Assembly: GCF_011386835.1 (NCBI RefSeq)
Contig: NC_088796.1
Span: forward strand, 71,561,468 to 71,625,467
Source: Chrysemys picta bellii
Taxonomy: Eukaryota; Chordata; Testudines; Emydidae
Direction of reading: 5' to 3'
Length of the DNA: 64,000 nt
Made by a program: the position numbers and the translations under genes. This document shows, in pieces, positions 39,694 to 52,049 of this stretch. The notes under the pieces were generated by a model. That model did no database searches. It was not told the DNA's origin and saw only the letters and a program-made list of their open reading frames with translations. Every line of letters starts with the position of its first letter. Within the stretch, counting starts at the first letter, position 1.

Positions 39694-42543
39694 ATGGGAT
39701 CCTGGGAGGAAGCGCAAGCAGGAGAGCGCAAGAGGGGAGGACTCCTGTCTCATGCTGAGAAAGAGGGACGATCATTGAGTTATCTTAAGTGCCTATACAC
39801 AAATGCAAGAAGCCTGGGAAACAAGCAGGGAGAACTGGAAGTCCTGGCACAGTCAGGGAACTATGATGTGATTGGAATAACAGAGACTTGGTGGGATAAC
39901 TCACATGACTGGAGTACTGTCATGGATGGATATAAACTGTTCAGGAAGGACAGGCAGGGCAGAAAAGGTGGGGGAGTTGCGTTGTATGTAAGAGAGGAGT
40001 ATGACTGCTCAGAGCTCCGGTATGATACTGCAGAAAAACCTGAGAGTCTCTGGATAAAGTTGAGAAATGGGAGCAACAAGGGTGATGTCGTGGTTGGAGT
40101 CTGCTATAGACCACCAGACCAGGGGGATGAGGTGGACGAGGCTTTCTTCTGGCAACTAGCAGAAGTTGCTAGATCGCAGGCCCTGGTTCTCATGGGAGAC
40201 TTTAATCACCCTGATATCTGCTGGGAGAGCAATACAGCGGTGCACAGGCAATCCAGGAAATTTTTGGAAAGCGTAGGGGACAATTTCCTGGTGCAAGTGC
40301 TGGAGGAACCAACTAGGGGCAAAGCTTTTCTTGACCTGCTGCTCACAAACAGGGAAGAACTAGTAGGGGAAGCAAAAGTGGATGGGAACCTGGGAGGCAG
40401 TGACCATGAGATGGTCGAGTTCAGGATCCTGACACAAGGAAGAAAGGAGAGCAGCAGAATATGGACCCTGGACTTCAGAAAAGCAGACTTTGACTCCCTC
40501 AGGGAACAGATGGGCAGGATCCCCTGGGAGAAAAACATGAAGGGCAAAGGGGTCCAGGAGAGCTGGCTGTATTTTAAAGAATCCTTATTGAGGTTGCAGG
40601 AACAAACCATCCCGATGTGTAGAAAGAATAGTAAATATGGCAGGCGACCAGCTTGGCTAAACAGTGAAATCCTTGCTGATCTTAAACGCAAAAGAGAGGC
40701 TTATAAGAAGTGGAAGATTGGACAAATGACCAGGGAGGAGTATAAAAATATTGCTCAGGCGTGCAGGAGTGAAATCAGGAAGGCCAAATCACACTTGGAG
40801 TTGCAGTTAGCAAGAGATGTTAAGAGTAACAAGAAGGGTTTCTTCAGGTATGTTAGCAACAAGAAGAAAATCAAGGAAAGTGTGGGCCCCTTACTGAATG
40901 AGGGAGGCAACCTAGTGACCGAGGATGTGGAAAAAGCTAATGTACTCAATGATTTTTTTGCCTCTGTCTTCACGCACAAGGTCAGCTCCCAGATTGCTGC
41001 ACTGGGCAGTACAGCATGGGGAGAAGGTGACCAGCCCTCTGTGGAGAAAGAAGTGGTTCGGGACTATTTAGAAAAACTGGACGTGCACAAGTCCATGGGG
41101 CCGGATGCGCTGCATCCGAGGGTGCTAAAGGAGTTGGCGGGTGAGATTGCAAAGCCATTAGCCATTATTTTTGAAAACTCATGGCGATCGGGGGAGGTCC
41201 CGGATGACTGGAAAAAGGCTAATGTAGTGCCCATCTTTAAAAAAGGGAAGAAGGAGGATCCGGGGAACTACAGGCCAGTCAGCCTCACCTCAGTCCCTGG
41301 AAAAATTATGGAGCAGGTCCTCAAGGAATCAATTATGAAACATTTAGAGGAAAGGAAAGTGATCAGGAACAGTCAGCATGGATTCACGAAGGGGAAGTCG
41401 TGCCTGACTAACCTAATTGCCTTCTATGATGAGATAACTGGCTCTGTGGATGAGGGGAAAGCAGTGGATGTGTTATTTCTTGACTTTAGCAAAGCTTTTG
41501 ATACGGTCTCCCACAGTATTCTTGCCGCCAAGTTAAAGAAGTATGGGCTGGATGAATGGACTGTAAGGTGGATAGAAAGCTGGCTAGATCGTCGGGCTCA
41601 ACGGGTAGTGATCAATGGCTCCATGTCTAGTTGGCAGCCGGTTTCAAGTGGAGTGCCCCAAGGGTCGGTCCTGGGGCCGGTTTTGTTTAATATCTTTATT
41701 AATGATCTGGAGGATGGTGTGGACTGCACTCTCAGCAAGTTTGCAGATGACACTAAACTAGGAGGCGTGGTAGATACACTAGAGGGTAGGGATCGGATAC
41801 AGAGGGACCTAGACAAATTAGAGGATTGGGCAGAAAAAAACCTGATGAGGTTCAACAAGGACAAGTGCAGAGTCCTGCACTTAGGACGGAAGAATCCCAT
41901 GCACTGCTACAGACTAGGGACCGAATGGCTAGGTAGCAGTTCTGCTGAAAAGGACCTAGGGGTCACAGTGGACGAGAAGCTGGATATGAGTCAACAGTGT
42001 ACTCTTGTTGCCAAGAAGGCTAACGGCATTTTGGGCTGTATAAGTAGGGGCATTGCCAGCAGATCGAGGAACGTGATCGTTCCCCTTTATTCGACATTGG
42101 TGAGGCCTCATCTGGAATACTGTGTCCAGTTTTGGGCCCCACACTACAAGAAGGATGTGGAAAAATTGGAAAGAGTCCAGCGGAGGGCAACAAAAATGAT
42201 TAGGGGTCTGGAGCACATGACTTATGAGGAAAGGCTGAGAGAACTGGGATTGTTTAGTCTCCAGAAGAGAAGAATGAGGGGGGATTTGATAGCAGCCTTC
42301 AACTACCTGAAGGGGGGTTCCAAAGAGGATGGAGCTCGGCTGTTCTCAGTGGTGGCAGATGACAGAACAAGGAGCAATGGTCTCAAGTTGCGGTGGGGGA
42401 GGTCCAGGTTGGATATCAGGAAAAACTATTTCACTAGGAGGGTGGTGAAACACTGGAATGCGTTACCTAGGGAGGTGGTGGAGTCTCCTTCCTTGGAGGT
42501 TTTTAAGGCCCGGCTTGACAAAGCCCTGGCCGGGATGATTTAG
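39694..42543 (+). CDS. CR1 ORF2: AP-like endonuclease and reverse transcriptase
   Basis: 949 residues, uninterrupted. The endonuclease spans about residues 30-250: YTNARSL, ITETWW, a GDFNHPD near 168 and [10 protein letters not shown] near 236, the catalytic Asp-His block. The RT follows with [66 protein letters not shown] and the catalytic FADD near 683. A C-terminal CR1-specific region ([20 protein letters not shown] ... [10 protein letters not shown]) closes it. The protein nicks target DNA and primes reverse transcription of the CR1 RNA from its 3' tail. The length fits CR1 ORF2. The ATG has G at -3 and +4. No stop or frameshift is visible. Confidence 0.95.
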   Translation: MGSWEEAQAGERKRGGLLSHAEKEGRSLSYLKCLYTNARSLGNKQGELEVLAQSGNYDVIGITETWWDNSHDWSTVMDGYKLFRKDRQGRKGGGVALYVREEYDCSELRYDTAEKPESLWIKLRNGSNKGDVVVGVCYRPPDQGDEVDEAFFWQLAEVARSQALVLMGDFNHPDICWESNTAVHRQSRKFLESVGDNFLVQVLEEPTRGKAFLDLLLTNREELVGEAKVDGNLGGSDHEMVEFRILTQGRKESSRIWTLDFRKADFDSLREQMGRIPWEKNMKGKGVQESWLYFKESLLRLQEQTIPMCRKNSKYGRRPAWLNSEILADLKRKREAYKKWKIGQMTREEYKNIAQACRSEIRKAKSHLELQLARDVKSNKKGFFRYVSNKKKIKESVGPLLNEGGNLVTEDVEKANVLNDFFASVFTHKVSSQIAALGSTAWGEGDQPSVEKEVVRDYLEKLDVHKSMGPDALHPRVLKELAGEIAKPLAIIFENSWRSGEVPDDWKKANVVPIFKKGKKEDPGNYRPVSLTSVPGKIMEQVLKESIMKHLEERKVIRNSQHGFTKGKSCLTNLIAFYDEITGSVDEGKAVDVLFLDFSKAFDTVSHSILAAKLKKYGLDEWTVRWIESWLDRRAQRVVINGSMSSWQPVSSGVPQGSVLGPVLFNIFINDLEDGVDCTLSKFADDTKLGGVVDTLEGRDRIQRDLDKLEDWAEKNLMRFNKDKCRVLHLGRKNPMHCYRLGTEWLGSSSAEKDLGVTVDEKLDMSQQCTLVAKKANGILGCISRGIASRSRNVIVPLYSTLVRPHLEYCVQFWAPHYKKDVEKLERVQRRATKMIRGLEHMTYEERLRELGLFSLQKRRMRGDLIAAFNYLKGGSKEDGARLFSVVADDRTRSNGLKLRWGRSRLDIRKNYFTRRVVKHWNALPREVVESPSLEVFKARLDKALAGMI

Positions 42544-42613
42544 CTGGGAATTGGTCCTGCTTTGAGCAGGGGGTTGGACTAGATGACCTCTTGAGGTCCC
42601 TTCCAACTCTGAT

Positions 42614-42637
42614 ATTCTATGATTCTATGATTCTATG
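42614..42637 (+). repeat. CR1 3' terminal octamer repeats (ATTCTATG)x3
   Basis: Three exact tandem octamers end the CR1, the signature that serves as its 3' recognition end instead of a poly(A) tail. Confidence 0.95.
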
Positions 42638-43275
42638 AAAAGGCTGCAAGTCCTCTGAGCAGGCGGTGGAAAGTGCTGGCTGGCATGTTTTTGTGGCAGA
42701 GGGAGTCAAGGGTCATCCTGACATCTGTGATTCTGCTCCATCTGCTGCCTAAGAGCAGCATTCCATGGATGCTTTCTGCGCTCAAATAGTGGCAGGGGGT
42801 GGGGACAGATTAGGCGTGGGGTGAGGGCAAGATTGTTGGACCTATGAGGAAATGAATTAACTGGCTATTCCCAGGATATGGGGGGGGGGGGGAAGGAATG
42901 AAACACAGGCTGGCGCTGCTCTGCCAAGCATATAGAGGACAGAGATTGTTGTAAAAAATTGTGCGTGCATCATGGTGCAGTTGACAAATGCATCAACAAA
43001 CTTGGCAGTATCCACTTAGCTCTAAATGAGGTGACCTACATCTGTGAAGATGTAGGCCTGGTATTAGGCACATAGGCCTGGGGTGGGAAGAGGGAACAGA
43101 GATAAGGTTATCTTTTGAAATCCTCAGTTTTAAACCGCATCGCAGAATGTGGACTGTAGTTGACAGCACATGGTCTAAACTGTACCGAACAGTGTGTTTA
43201 TTCTTCCCTGTACACGGGTGATGGGATGTGTACATTAGCTTGCTACCATGAAGACCACAGTGACTGATTGCTGGA
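42638..43275. other. Non-coding stretch, no gene seen
   Basis: Contains a G-run at about 42881-42891. No domain-bearing frame. Confidence 0.5.
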
Positions 43276-43453
43276 CAGGAGCGCCGCCAGCTTTTCTGCT
43301 GCCCTAGGCGGCGGAAGGTCCTGTCCCGAAATGCCACCCCCCACAGAGACAGTGGAAGATCCTGCCACCGAAATACCGCCACAATCGCCGCCGCCCCAAA
43401 TTGTAGCGCCCTAGGCGACCGCCTACGTTGCCTAATAGCTTGCACTGGCCCTG
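43276..43453. mobile_element. Short hAT-like MITE, 178 bp
   Basis: Starts CAGGAGCGCCGCCAG and ends CACTGGCCCTG. TTGCTGGA (43268-43275) and TTGCTGGG (43454-43461) look like an 8-bp duplication with one change. Internal CCTAGGCGGCGGA and CCCTAGGCGACCGC blocks resemble the CCTAGGGCGGCAAA block of the 11271-11925 MITE. Non-coding. Confidence 0.75.
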
Positions 43454-44046
43454 TTGCTGGGTCACATCTCCTTCAGTGAGATTTTGAAAACAAGACAGAA
43501 TGGCCACATTGTAAAGTGGCCCAGATGCGTTGAATCTGTCCCTGGGTGGGGAAAAAAGGAATGAAGTTGGAGGTGGTGGAGAAGGAAGAGAATAACTTCT
43601 CCTAAACAGTGAGTGACCCCCTTGCTCTTCTACAGAATTGGAAGTCTTTGATTATGTTACTTAGACTGTCCCATGATGGGGCATTTATACACAACTTCAT
43701 GTTATTTCAAAACAGACTGGTAATGATTTCTAAAGCACAATCCATAGAACCCTTCTACATGAATTAGAAGGCAATTGTGTAACTCATGGCTTTTTAAATA
43801 AGACTGACAGATTCAAAGCACATCTAGGATCCAGGAGTCTTTTCTCTTTCAGATCCCTCATTCAAAAGTTGCCAGATCCAATGCTTTGCATATTATTTTG
43901 AAGTAAATCATTCAAGACAGAAGGCAGCTTTCCTCTGCCAAAGAGGCGTTTGGGTTCTCATATGAAATAATTAAGTTTTAAAATCTTGTAGGAAAAAAAA
44001 TCTCTTCATCACATACTTAGGTAATGAACCACTATGGTTATGTTTC
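43454..44046. other. Non-coding stretch, no gene seen
   Basis: No recognised repeat or gene. Confidence 0.5.
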
Positions 44047-44049
44047 TGA

Positions 44050-44281
44050 GGGCTTGTCTACATGACAATTAGTGTGTGACAAGTTGGGGTGTAAAGCTAC
44101 AGCATAGTAGCCTGCCCTAACCAACCATGTGGAGCCTGCTGCCCTGCATTCAGAGTTGCCTAACTGACATACAGCACAGTAGCAGGATCCATGTGGCCAG
44201 TCAATGCTTGACAAGTTAATGCCCTGTACATTCCTACCCCAGCTTGCTGCACACTGCCTGCCTGGCCATGTAGACAAGCCC
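44050..44281. mobile_element. Harbinger-type MITE, about 230 bp
   Basis: A perfect inverted repeat TGAGGGCTTGTCTACATG lies at 44047-44064, with its complement ending at 44284. GGGCTTGTCTACA matches the Harbinger terminal motif seen elsewhere in the window. The outermost triplets are TGA and TCA, so the exact element edge and duplication are ambiguous. Non-coding. Confidence 0.75.
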
Positions 44282-44284
44282 TCA

Positions 44285-46039
44285 TGGAGGTCACCAAGTA
44301 CAGCCCAGCTGGTTAATGGCAAGGTATGGCGGGGTGGGGAGTTAAAGTGAATCTGACACAAGAATTTAGGGAAATAGAAGCATCTAGGCAGGTGTGAGCC
44401 AACTGATGAATTGTGATTACTGGTCCTGCTTTGCTAAAAATTGTTACTTCATCTCCCCTCCCCTGCACTCTGACCCACTTGTTTGCTCATCCATCTACCC
44501 CTGATCCTGCACCATTCAGGTCAGTGTGAGTTTCACCACTGACTCCATTGGTTATGGAGGCAGGCCCTTAGATTGTAAGCTCTTTAGGAAAGGAACCATA
44601 ATTCACTGTATGTTTGTACAGCCCTTAGCAAAAGGGGGCCTGACTTGGTTGGCATTTAGGAACTACCACAAGATCAATGTTAAACAATAGGGCGGATATT
44701 GTACTATGTCAGTTGGACAGAATTGTCACACCACATCAAATATGGAACTGCTGGTCCTCATAGAAATATACCACCATCTGGGGTGAGCCTGAATTCCTAT
44801 TGAGTCCAATATTCCTTCTGTGATTTGCAAGGGACATGTAGGATCATGCCCCTGAAAGCAGCTTGTCAGAAGCAATTAGGAAAGAGATCCAAACATCTGT
44901 CACCTGCACCACCTCAAACTCACACTTCCTTTGGATTAATCCCCTCATGTGCTGCCTATCTTGGCCTTTTGCTGCACTCCTCAATGGGAGGACACACCTC
45001 AGTCCCGTTTGGCAAAGAGAGTGTGGCTTTAGGCCCAGATACCTTTTGCCTTCCCTGTCTCCACAGAGGTGGAAGGAAGGTCTTGGCTTTTTTTTGGTGG
45101 GGGTGGAATGAGTGAGGACAGGCTACATGAAATACCTACACAACATTATCTGCTTTACAAACAATCAAATAAAAATAAAGGCAATGGTTTGCATAACATA
45201 CCTCATCTGAATACTTTTCCAAGCCTAGAGAGCTAGGTTCCCCTAAGCTTAGTTACAGAGAAGAAAGACGTTACATGACTAGAAATCAAAAACCCTTCTC
45301 TTAGAACTCTCTCTGGACAGCACTGAGAGGGTATCTCCCTCATCCAACCTGCTAATCAAGTCCTTGGTGTTAGAATTCATTACCATATGAATGTGAAATT
45401 AATCCTGTGGAAATGTTGAGTTATTTGATCACAAGACCCATCTGAAAGAAAAGCAATAGTCTGCCCCTCATATAAGGACCACTGTCTTCTACTTACCCCA
45501 CCCTCCCGGTCTCCAAGTCTTAGCGTTTCAAAAGCACTCGGGTTTCATAGAATCTCTGCACAAATCAAGGTAATTGTGCCGTGCTTTGCATTGCCATTGT
45601 TCTTTGCTATAGACATTAAACCACACCCTCTTGTTGGAGATATCCAGTTTCTCTCCCGATCCCCATTCCCTTTGAAATAATCTGTATAATAAAATCAACA
45701 GTTTTTATGTGAGAAGCCTTTTCAGTTAGATTAAGATTAAACATACATTTAGAAGTTGGTCCAAATTAAATCCCCAAATCAGAACTGTGCAGCTCCAAGC
45801 TAGTAAGTGTATTGGGCCAAATTAAATTCTTGAATGCAAACTGTTTGGAACTTGGCCTTAGTGTTGTAAGTCAGAGGTTTTATCCCTTACCAATATAGAA
45901 AATAGCCATTGCCATGAAATAAACTCCATTTTAGCACTGTGCCTCAATACTGCATGATACATCCAGGAGCCATCAATGTTGTATAACAGAAAACAGTGCT
46001 TAGTCCATACCCGTATCATTACATGAGCTTAAAATGATA
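44285..46039. other. Non-coding stretch with short dispersed repeats
   Basis: About 44515-44570 has a GGTCAGTGTGAGTTTCACCAC ... GACTCCATTGG palindromic-type amniote repeat. About 44570-44690 has a diverged repeat (TTGTAAGCTCTTTAGGAAAGG ... TTTGTACAGCCCTTAGCA) that recurs at 60850-60960. No gene. Confidence 0.5.
44570..44690 (+). repeat. Amniote dispersed repeat (TAAGCTCTTT...TTTGTACAGC type)
   Basis: It shares TAAGCTCTTT, then TGTATGTTTGTACAGC, then a GGGGGCCTGA block with the repeat at 60850-60960. It is of the kind found in many sauropsid genomes. Family name not assigned. Confidence 0.55.
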
Positions 46040-46250
46040 GATGGGAGAGAGACAAGATGGGTGAGGTAATTTTATTGGACCAAATTCTGTTGGTGAGAGT
46101 GACAAATTTTTAGGCTTACACAGAGCCTGGAGCTTGTCAGACCTGGAGTTCTCTCTCATCACACAAATTGGTCCAATAAAAGATTATCTCACCTACCTCG
46201 TCTGTCTAATATCCTGGGACCAACATGGCTACAACACCACTGCAAACATG
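46040..46250 (+). mobile_element. Foldback tail of a second Penelope-like family
   Basis: The left arm (about 46044-46110, GAGACAAGATGGGTGAGG ... TTATTGGACCAA) is the inverse complement of the right part (about 46150-46205, TTGGTCCAATAAAAGATTATC ... CTCGTCTGTC). The right end is ATATCCTGGGACCAACATGGCTACAACACCACTGC. It resembles the other Penelope tails in layout (inverted 5' copy, then 3' end). The family assignment is from recall. Confidence 0.6.
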
Positions 46251-49071
46251 TGATGGAGGTTGCCGTTACTAGGTACGATGAAGAATTTATCAAGTCACTT
46301 GTCACAGAAGAAGCTCTCTTCAAAATACAGGAGAAGAGAGATATATATCAAGTAAAGATCAGTCCCTGAAGTAAGAGAATAACATTGTATAACCAACGAT
46401 TGCAGAGCCACATGACATACAGACAGTAACACTGTAACCAAAGCTAGTAAACGAATGCTTTTAACTGTCTGCAAACTAACGATAAAGATCTGAGAAGAAG
46501 AGCTACTCTATTATGGCTATTCTTAAGAGACGAGATTAAGCTACCATCTAAGGTAGAGACTACCTACTGTATTATGCCCATCGGTTCCATAGTCCTATGA
46601 TGAACAAAGAAGATTAGTGAAAGGAACTATTAATCAGATACGCACTGGCTATCATGTTTGTCCTAAGTTTTATTCTCTTACATAATAAAGAAGGAAGCTT
46701 AAATTTCACTAGAAAAATTGGATTTGCTTGCTTTTACAAATTCAAATAGAACAGCCAATTTAGACCAGTCATTTCTGTACTTGCTACAATATACAGTATA
46801 GTACCAGAGTCACCATATAAGCAATGCATACAACGTTGCCTCTAAAAGCAAGGCAGCTATACATTTTCTTATCAATACTACCCCTAATGGGGCATTGCTA
46901 GGCTGATAGGCACAAAATTAGATTTCCTGGCTTTGTGTGGTACATAGGCACATTTTCACATCACACCATCTGTTTTCTCTAGTCTGTGAGCAGACAGACT
47001 ATTGAAATATACCAGGATCCAGTTCACTGTAGCAAAACAGAGCAGTCTGTGTGGTGAGTATAGCAGCCTGCATGGAACTTGGAGGGAGGAGCACAGGTTG
47101 CAGGAGGAAGGGTTTGGAGGAGGCCCACAGACATTAGTCTATGTGACATGGCTAGAACGCTAGCTGCACCTCTGTAGATTGGCTCTTTATTAAGAGAACT
47201 GTTTAGTTTTGCAAGCATAGACTCCTCATATTATTGCTCAGCATGCAATACATAAAACAGGGAGAAACAAAACCCTGGGGAACACTCAGCTGGTCTGTGT
47301 CCCTTGCACACAGATGTACAGATTCTTTTTCCACCTTAGTGCATGGTGTGGAGGCACTGAGGTCAAAATGAGTGAGGTCATGGCTGATGGGTCATGACTG
47401 ACACACCACTGTCCAGAGACCGCCATGGGGGAAACAGTGCAGCTGCTACAGTAATGGCTGTGGAGAGATTCTGTTGACATACAACAAAACAACTTTCTAA
47501 ATAAGTCATAGTAACAAGGGGCCATAGTCTGTCACCCATTGTCGCACTGAGTAGTATCTACAAGTAGTCCCATTTCTTCACAAAAGAAGGTATAATTCAA
47601 CAAGTGCAAATAGGGCAGTCTGACCACCCTGTGAAAAAAATGCCATGGAATGGGACAACTGGTAGCGAGCGAATAGGAAAAGCATGAGAAAGCAGTATAA
47701 TTACAGGACACTTGTCCCTGTGGACTCACAACATGGGACTAAACTGTTCAGTGTCCTTTTCACTCTCAACACTCATGGGCCACACCTGGTAATGCTCCAA
47801 ACCCCTGCTCAGCACAGACCTCTCCCCTCCTTGCGCCAGCACCTAAACCCACTGCCAGACAGGCAAGGACTGAACTGAAAACACATCTTCCCCACTTGCT
47901 GTCTGGTATCTGCTACGTCCATAAAGCAGCCGCTTAAGTGACTCAAATAACTAAAGAATGCCCCACTGCTTTGTCTACCACCAGCCAATAGTAGCTACAG
48001 AGACCTGTTCTGTGCTGCCACAGCTTCTGCCTCTGCCATCTCTGCTTTATCTTTGGCCCATCGTGATTTTTTTTTTTTAAACAAACTTCCCTTCACTCCA
48101 TCCAAAGAGTACTGCCACAACCACATGGTGCTTAGAGACCCCTGTGGCTCCAAAGTCATTGAGTTATCTCAATGTCATATCCCCTCCCTCCCCCCCCAAC
48201 AGGTTTTTTCTATATCCAGGGATGATCTATCCCATAACAATTCATTTAGGTAGCTAATAAGATAACTATATTAAATATGTATTGTCATGCTTACATAACT
48301 GACCACAATCCCAGACAGAACCATTTACTTCTGCTTCCTCATTTAGTTTGTAATAGGGCTAGCTTCCTCACCAGCCTGGGCAATTATCAGTTACTCCAAG
48401 TTAGTCTTTAGCCCCATTTATTGTCCAAACAACCACAAATGGGAAACAAAAAAACTTCTAGCTAGGGCTTTCTACACAGCCACAACTCCCAGGACTTACC
48501 ACTTGACATCTTCCTTCCTGTAGTCATCCTGAAACAGCTTCACTCTGTAATCTCTTCCCTCCCCGACTTGAGTCACTTGCTGGCTTTTAATCATTCACTT
48601 TCTCCCTTTCCACCTGGGTCTGAAATTGACCAAGGCTGGCTGGCCCTAGGCCTCTGGCCCTTAAAGGGGCAGGCCACCCTGTTACCTAGCTGCACAATAC
48701 TTTTTCAAACCATGGCACTCAAGAATATAAAATGTTACAGTGCATGCCCAATAGTTTTAAGCATGTAACAGAGATTCATCATATTGAAAATGTAATCAGA
48801 TAGATGGAGCTAGAGGATACATGGCAGTGTGGGATAAAAAGCCGTGAGGTTGGCACATAAGCTACAGGAAAACTATTTAAGGAATATTGGTGGGAATTTT
48901 TTAAAAAATTGATTGGGACAATTTTTTGTAATCCGTACCTGTGAGCTAGCTAATTATTTAAGCTCCCATTGACTTCAGTGGGTACAGGATTGGGCCCCAC
49001 ACGTCTTGTTGTAAGGGGGCTATAAACTTCTCTGAAAAAGAACAAAGACAGCTTCCCTGTACATAAAAATG
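46251..49071. other. Non-coding stretch, no gene seen
   Basis: AT-rich DNA with no frame carrying a recognisable domain. Confidence 0.5.
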
Positions 49072-49150
49072 CCATGGGTGAAATCCTGGCCTCATTGAAA
49101 TCAGTGGGAATTTTGTTATTGAGTTCAGTGAGGCCAGCATTTTACAGTCT
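49072..49150. repeat. Palindromic dispersed amniote repeat
   Basis: GGGTGAAATCCTGGCCTCATT ... CAGTGAGGCCAGCATTTTA folds back on itself around GAAATCAGTGGGAATTTTG. Related half-sites occur near 15110 and 48960. Confidence 0.6.
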
Positions 49151-49312
49151 GATCACTCATGCTCTTTCAGAACTAGAAACAAGCCCTGGGTCCCACTGGG
49201 AAGCTTCAGGGTTCAATCTTGCCTGTCCTGGGCCTTGGGCCAAGGCAATTTGGTAGTGGAGGAGAAGAATTCCACATGTGAAGAGAAAAGGAGAAAATAT
49301 TTCTCTGACAAG

Positions 49313-50270
49313 TGTGATGTTGTATGGAATTGTAAGACACTTTATATTATTATTAATACCAATATTGTAAAATTGCAATGAATCATGCCAGATATGTTGT
49401 GTGAAGTGTCAGTGAAAATGTTATGATTTACCAAGTATGATATCTTGTTTATGTGTTTGTATCACCTTTGTTTTGGGAGTTATAGATATGTATGATATAT
49501 CTGTATTTCAATGAAAGACCAGGAACTGCACCTGATGAGTCAGCAAGCAAAGAACTCTAAGGCTTTTCCATGTGCTGTATAGCTTGTGTTTGGGACACAG
49601 GAAGCACAAGCCTTATGGCAAAAGAATATAAAAGGCAGCTGCATCATCTCTATTTTGTCTTCAATCCTGCTTCTTACCTCTGGAGTAACTCTACAAACTG
49701 AATTTCTGAACAAAGGACTGAATCACCCATTCAAGCTGTGGTTGTGTTCCAGAGGGACTTTCAAGCCAGCAAAGTCACCTATACTACTAAGAACCTCATA
49801 TATGGAGTTTAAAGTCTTTGTATATATGTGACTGATTTATCATTTAACATCTCTCTTGTTCTTTCTTTTTCTTTATAATAAACCTTTAGTTTTAGACACT
49901 AAAGGAGTGGCTGGCAGCACGGTGTTTTGGATAAGATCCAAACTCATACTGACCTGGTAATGCGGCTGACCCTTTGGGGTCAGAAGAACATTTTGTATAT
50001 GTGAGCAGAGTTTTAAAATAACTTTTCACTGTACTGAACCTAGGTGCTGGCTGGGAGCCAGAGAACTGGAATGCAATAAAAGGGGGCTGTGTAATTTCTT
50101 TTTCAACTTCTTGATAACCTGTGTGGAGGATCAGAAGCACAGTTTGTGACAGGTTGGGGAGTTTAACTTCAATGTTACCCACCAGTCTTGGGAGTATCTG
50201 CTCTCCCTTTTGCAGCCTGCCCTGCCCTTGCAATTTTCAGTAAGGGCTGCCCTAGGCACACTGGGTCACA
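49313..50270 (+). mobile_element. Solo LTR of an endogenous retrovirus, 958 bp
   Basis: Starts TGTGATGTTG and ends GGGTCACA, with inverted TGTGA/TCACA tips. The flanks ACAAG (49308-49312) and GCAAG (50271-50275) look like a 5-bp duplication with one change. Inside are two AATAAA-type signals (about 49877 and 50074) and a GT/T-rich stretch. There is no internal gag/pol/env, so it arose by recombination between the two LTRs of an older provirus. It codes for nothing. Confidence 0.75.
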
Positions 50271-50275
50271 GCAAG

Positions 50276-51079
50276 TTGATTTGGAAAAAACATGGCTGCA
50301 GCTTGAAGTGGCTCAGACATCTGAAATGTCTGACTAAACCTCAGGGGGATGGATCAAAGAGCAGGTGAGGCAAACAGTCATGATAAATCCATTTATCACA
50401 TGATTCTGCATTTCATTACATGACTCTGTAAGATATTACCTGCACAAATATCAGACTGTTTGGATATGCCTGTTCTTGTGGTGCTCTGTCGTTTCTCCCT
50501 TTGAACAACTCCAGATTTGCAACTTTGTAACACATAGCAACATATCTTAATGCTCACATCAGTATATTCAGCCATTTGGGAATCAATTCTGACCCGTATG
50601 TGCGGATATACTGGCATATCATGCCACGTATGCTGTTTGGTTGAATTGTAGTGTTCTATACTTGGGATTCTAGTCTCCTCTTGACATACGCATGTGTAAC
50701 TCCTGTTACTGGTAACTACATTAAATTACAGACAGGATATTCATGCATTGAAAAGGGAATGTGGAGCCATTGGGATTCTCTCTGCTTTCAGCAGCAATCA
50801 TGCTTTCACATTAGGCACTTTCTAAATGGATAGTTACAACATGATCCAAAAATAATTGCTTATATTTTCTTCCTGGCAAATTATGCCATTACCTCATGTT
50901 AAATGATGGCACAAAGCAATTAACTTTCTGAGAAGGGAGAAATAAAGCATTTGCTTTACATCAATACAGTAATGTACAGAACTCAGTCATTTCCCACTGA
51001 CATCTAATTACTTGTTATTTGGGCTCTTAATATTGAACAGTCCCAGCACTCCAACCTTTGCAGTATTTATAATCATGGT
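50276..51079. other. Non-coding stretch, no gene seen
   Basis: No recognised repeat or gene. Confidence 0.5.
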
Positions 51080-51230
51080 AATTAATAAATACTTAGCACT
51101 TACATCGCACTTTTCACCTATGGATCTCAAAGTGTTGTAAAAAGTGCGGGAGCAAGGTCACAGAGTCAAACTACACTGGGAACAGAACTCATGTCTCCTA
51201 GTGCACTGGGCTACTCCACCTCTGTAGGCA
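51080..51230 (-). mobile_element. MIR-type SINE, diverged
   Basis: TAGCACTTACATCGCACTTTTCACCTATGGATCTCAAAGTG followed by CAAGGTCACAGAGTCA and GGGAACAGAACTCATGTCTCCTAGTGCA is the complement order of an amniote MIR. The CORE part is deleted. Confidence 0.65.
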
Positions 51231-51843
51231 GGTTCTCCCTCGTTGTGGGCACTTTACAGGGGTAAGCCCATCAGTTAGTCTTGATCTTCTCAAGAATGCT
51301 GGTAGCATCAGGCCACCATCTTCATACAACCCAGTATGTATTCATGTTTTCAATTCCCTTAGTGTAATGTGATGTGTAAGTAAAAGCTTTCTCCCACCCC
51401 AAATGTCTTCCCAATCTCTATGTAATTGCTTTGTGACTTTCCTTTATGGGCTGGGAGCCATATAAATTTGTTTCGGATGGCAAGACAAGCGTATTGGTAC
51501 TGTCAGGTGGAAAAAAGCAAACAAATAATAGAATCAGAGAAATGCAAGGGACATCTAGAAGTCCAGCCCCCTGCACTGTGGCAGGATCAAGTAAACCTAG
51601 ATCATCCCTGACAGGTATTTCTCCAATTTATTTTTAAATGCTTCCAATGATGGGGATTTCACAACCTCCCTTGAAACCCTATTCCAGAGCTTAACTGCCC
51701 TTATAATTAGAATTTTTTTCCTAATATCTAACCTAAATCTCCCTTGCTACAGATTAAGTCCATTACTTCTTGTCTTACCTTCAGTGGACCTGGAGAACAA
51801 TTTACCATCCTCTTTATAGCAGCCCTTAACATATTGGAAGACT

Positions 51844-51958
51844 AACAAGGAGTCTGGTGGCACCTTAAAGACTAACAGTCTTTAAGTCTGTTAGTCTTTA
51901 AGGTGCCACCAGACTCCTTGTTGTTTTTGTAGATACAGACTAACACGGCTACCCCCTG
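51844..51958 (+). mobile_element. Snap-back Penelope tail with 13-bp target duplication
   Basis: The flanks ATATTGGAAGACT are identical (51831-51843 and 51959-51971). The insert is a perfect 35-bp inverted repeat (51844-51878 and 51888-51922, AACAAGGAGTCTGGTGGCAC...) with a 9-bp spacer, followed by the Penelope end AGACTAACACGGCTACCCCC. In effect an inverted copy of the tail is fused in front of the tail itself. Confidence 0.9.
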
Positions 51959-52049
51959 ATATTGGAAGACTGTTATCAGGTCGCCCCTCAGTCGTCTTTT
52001 CTCAAGACTAAACATGCCCAGTTTTTTCAACCTTTCCTCATAGGTCAGG

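Larger units (their letters stand above)
37923..42637 (+). mobile_element. Intact full-length CR1 LINE with tandem 5' monomers (4.7 kb)
   Basis: Order: four 147-bp tandem units plus a partial fifth, a short 5' UTR, ORF1, 44 bp, ORF2, the CR1 3' UTR (GGGAATTGGTCCTGCTTTGAG ...) and three ATTCTATG repeats. Both frames are open and all catalytic motifs that I can check are present. Most CR1 copies, such as those at 26940 and 51525 in this window, are truncated and decayed, so this one is young and may be competent for movement. I see no clear target duplication, which is usual for CR1. Confidence 0.93.

Noticed and set aside
49313..50270. Short frames within the solo LTR
   Set aside because: LTR sequence only. 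No retroviral gene is present.
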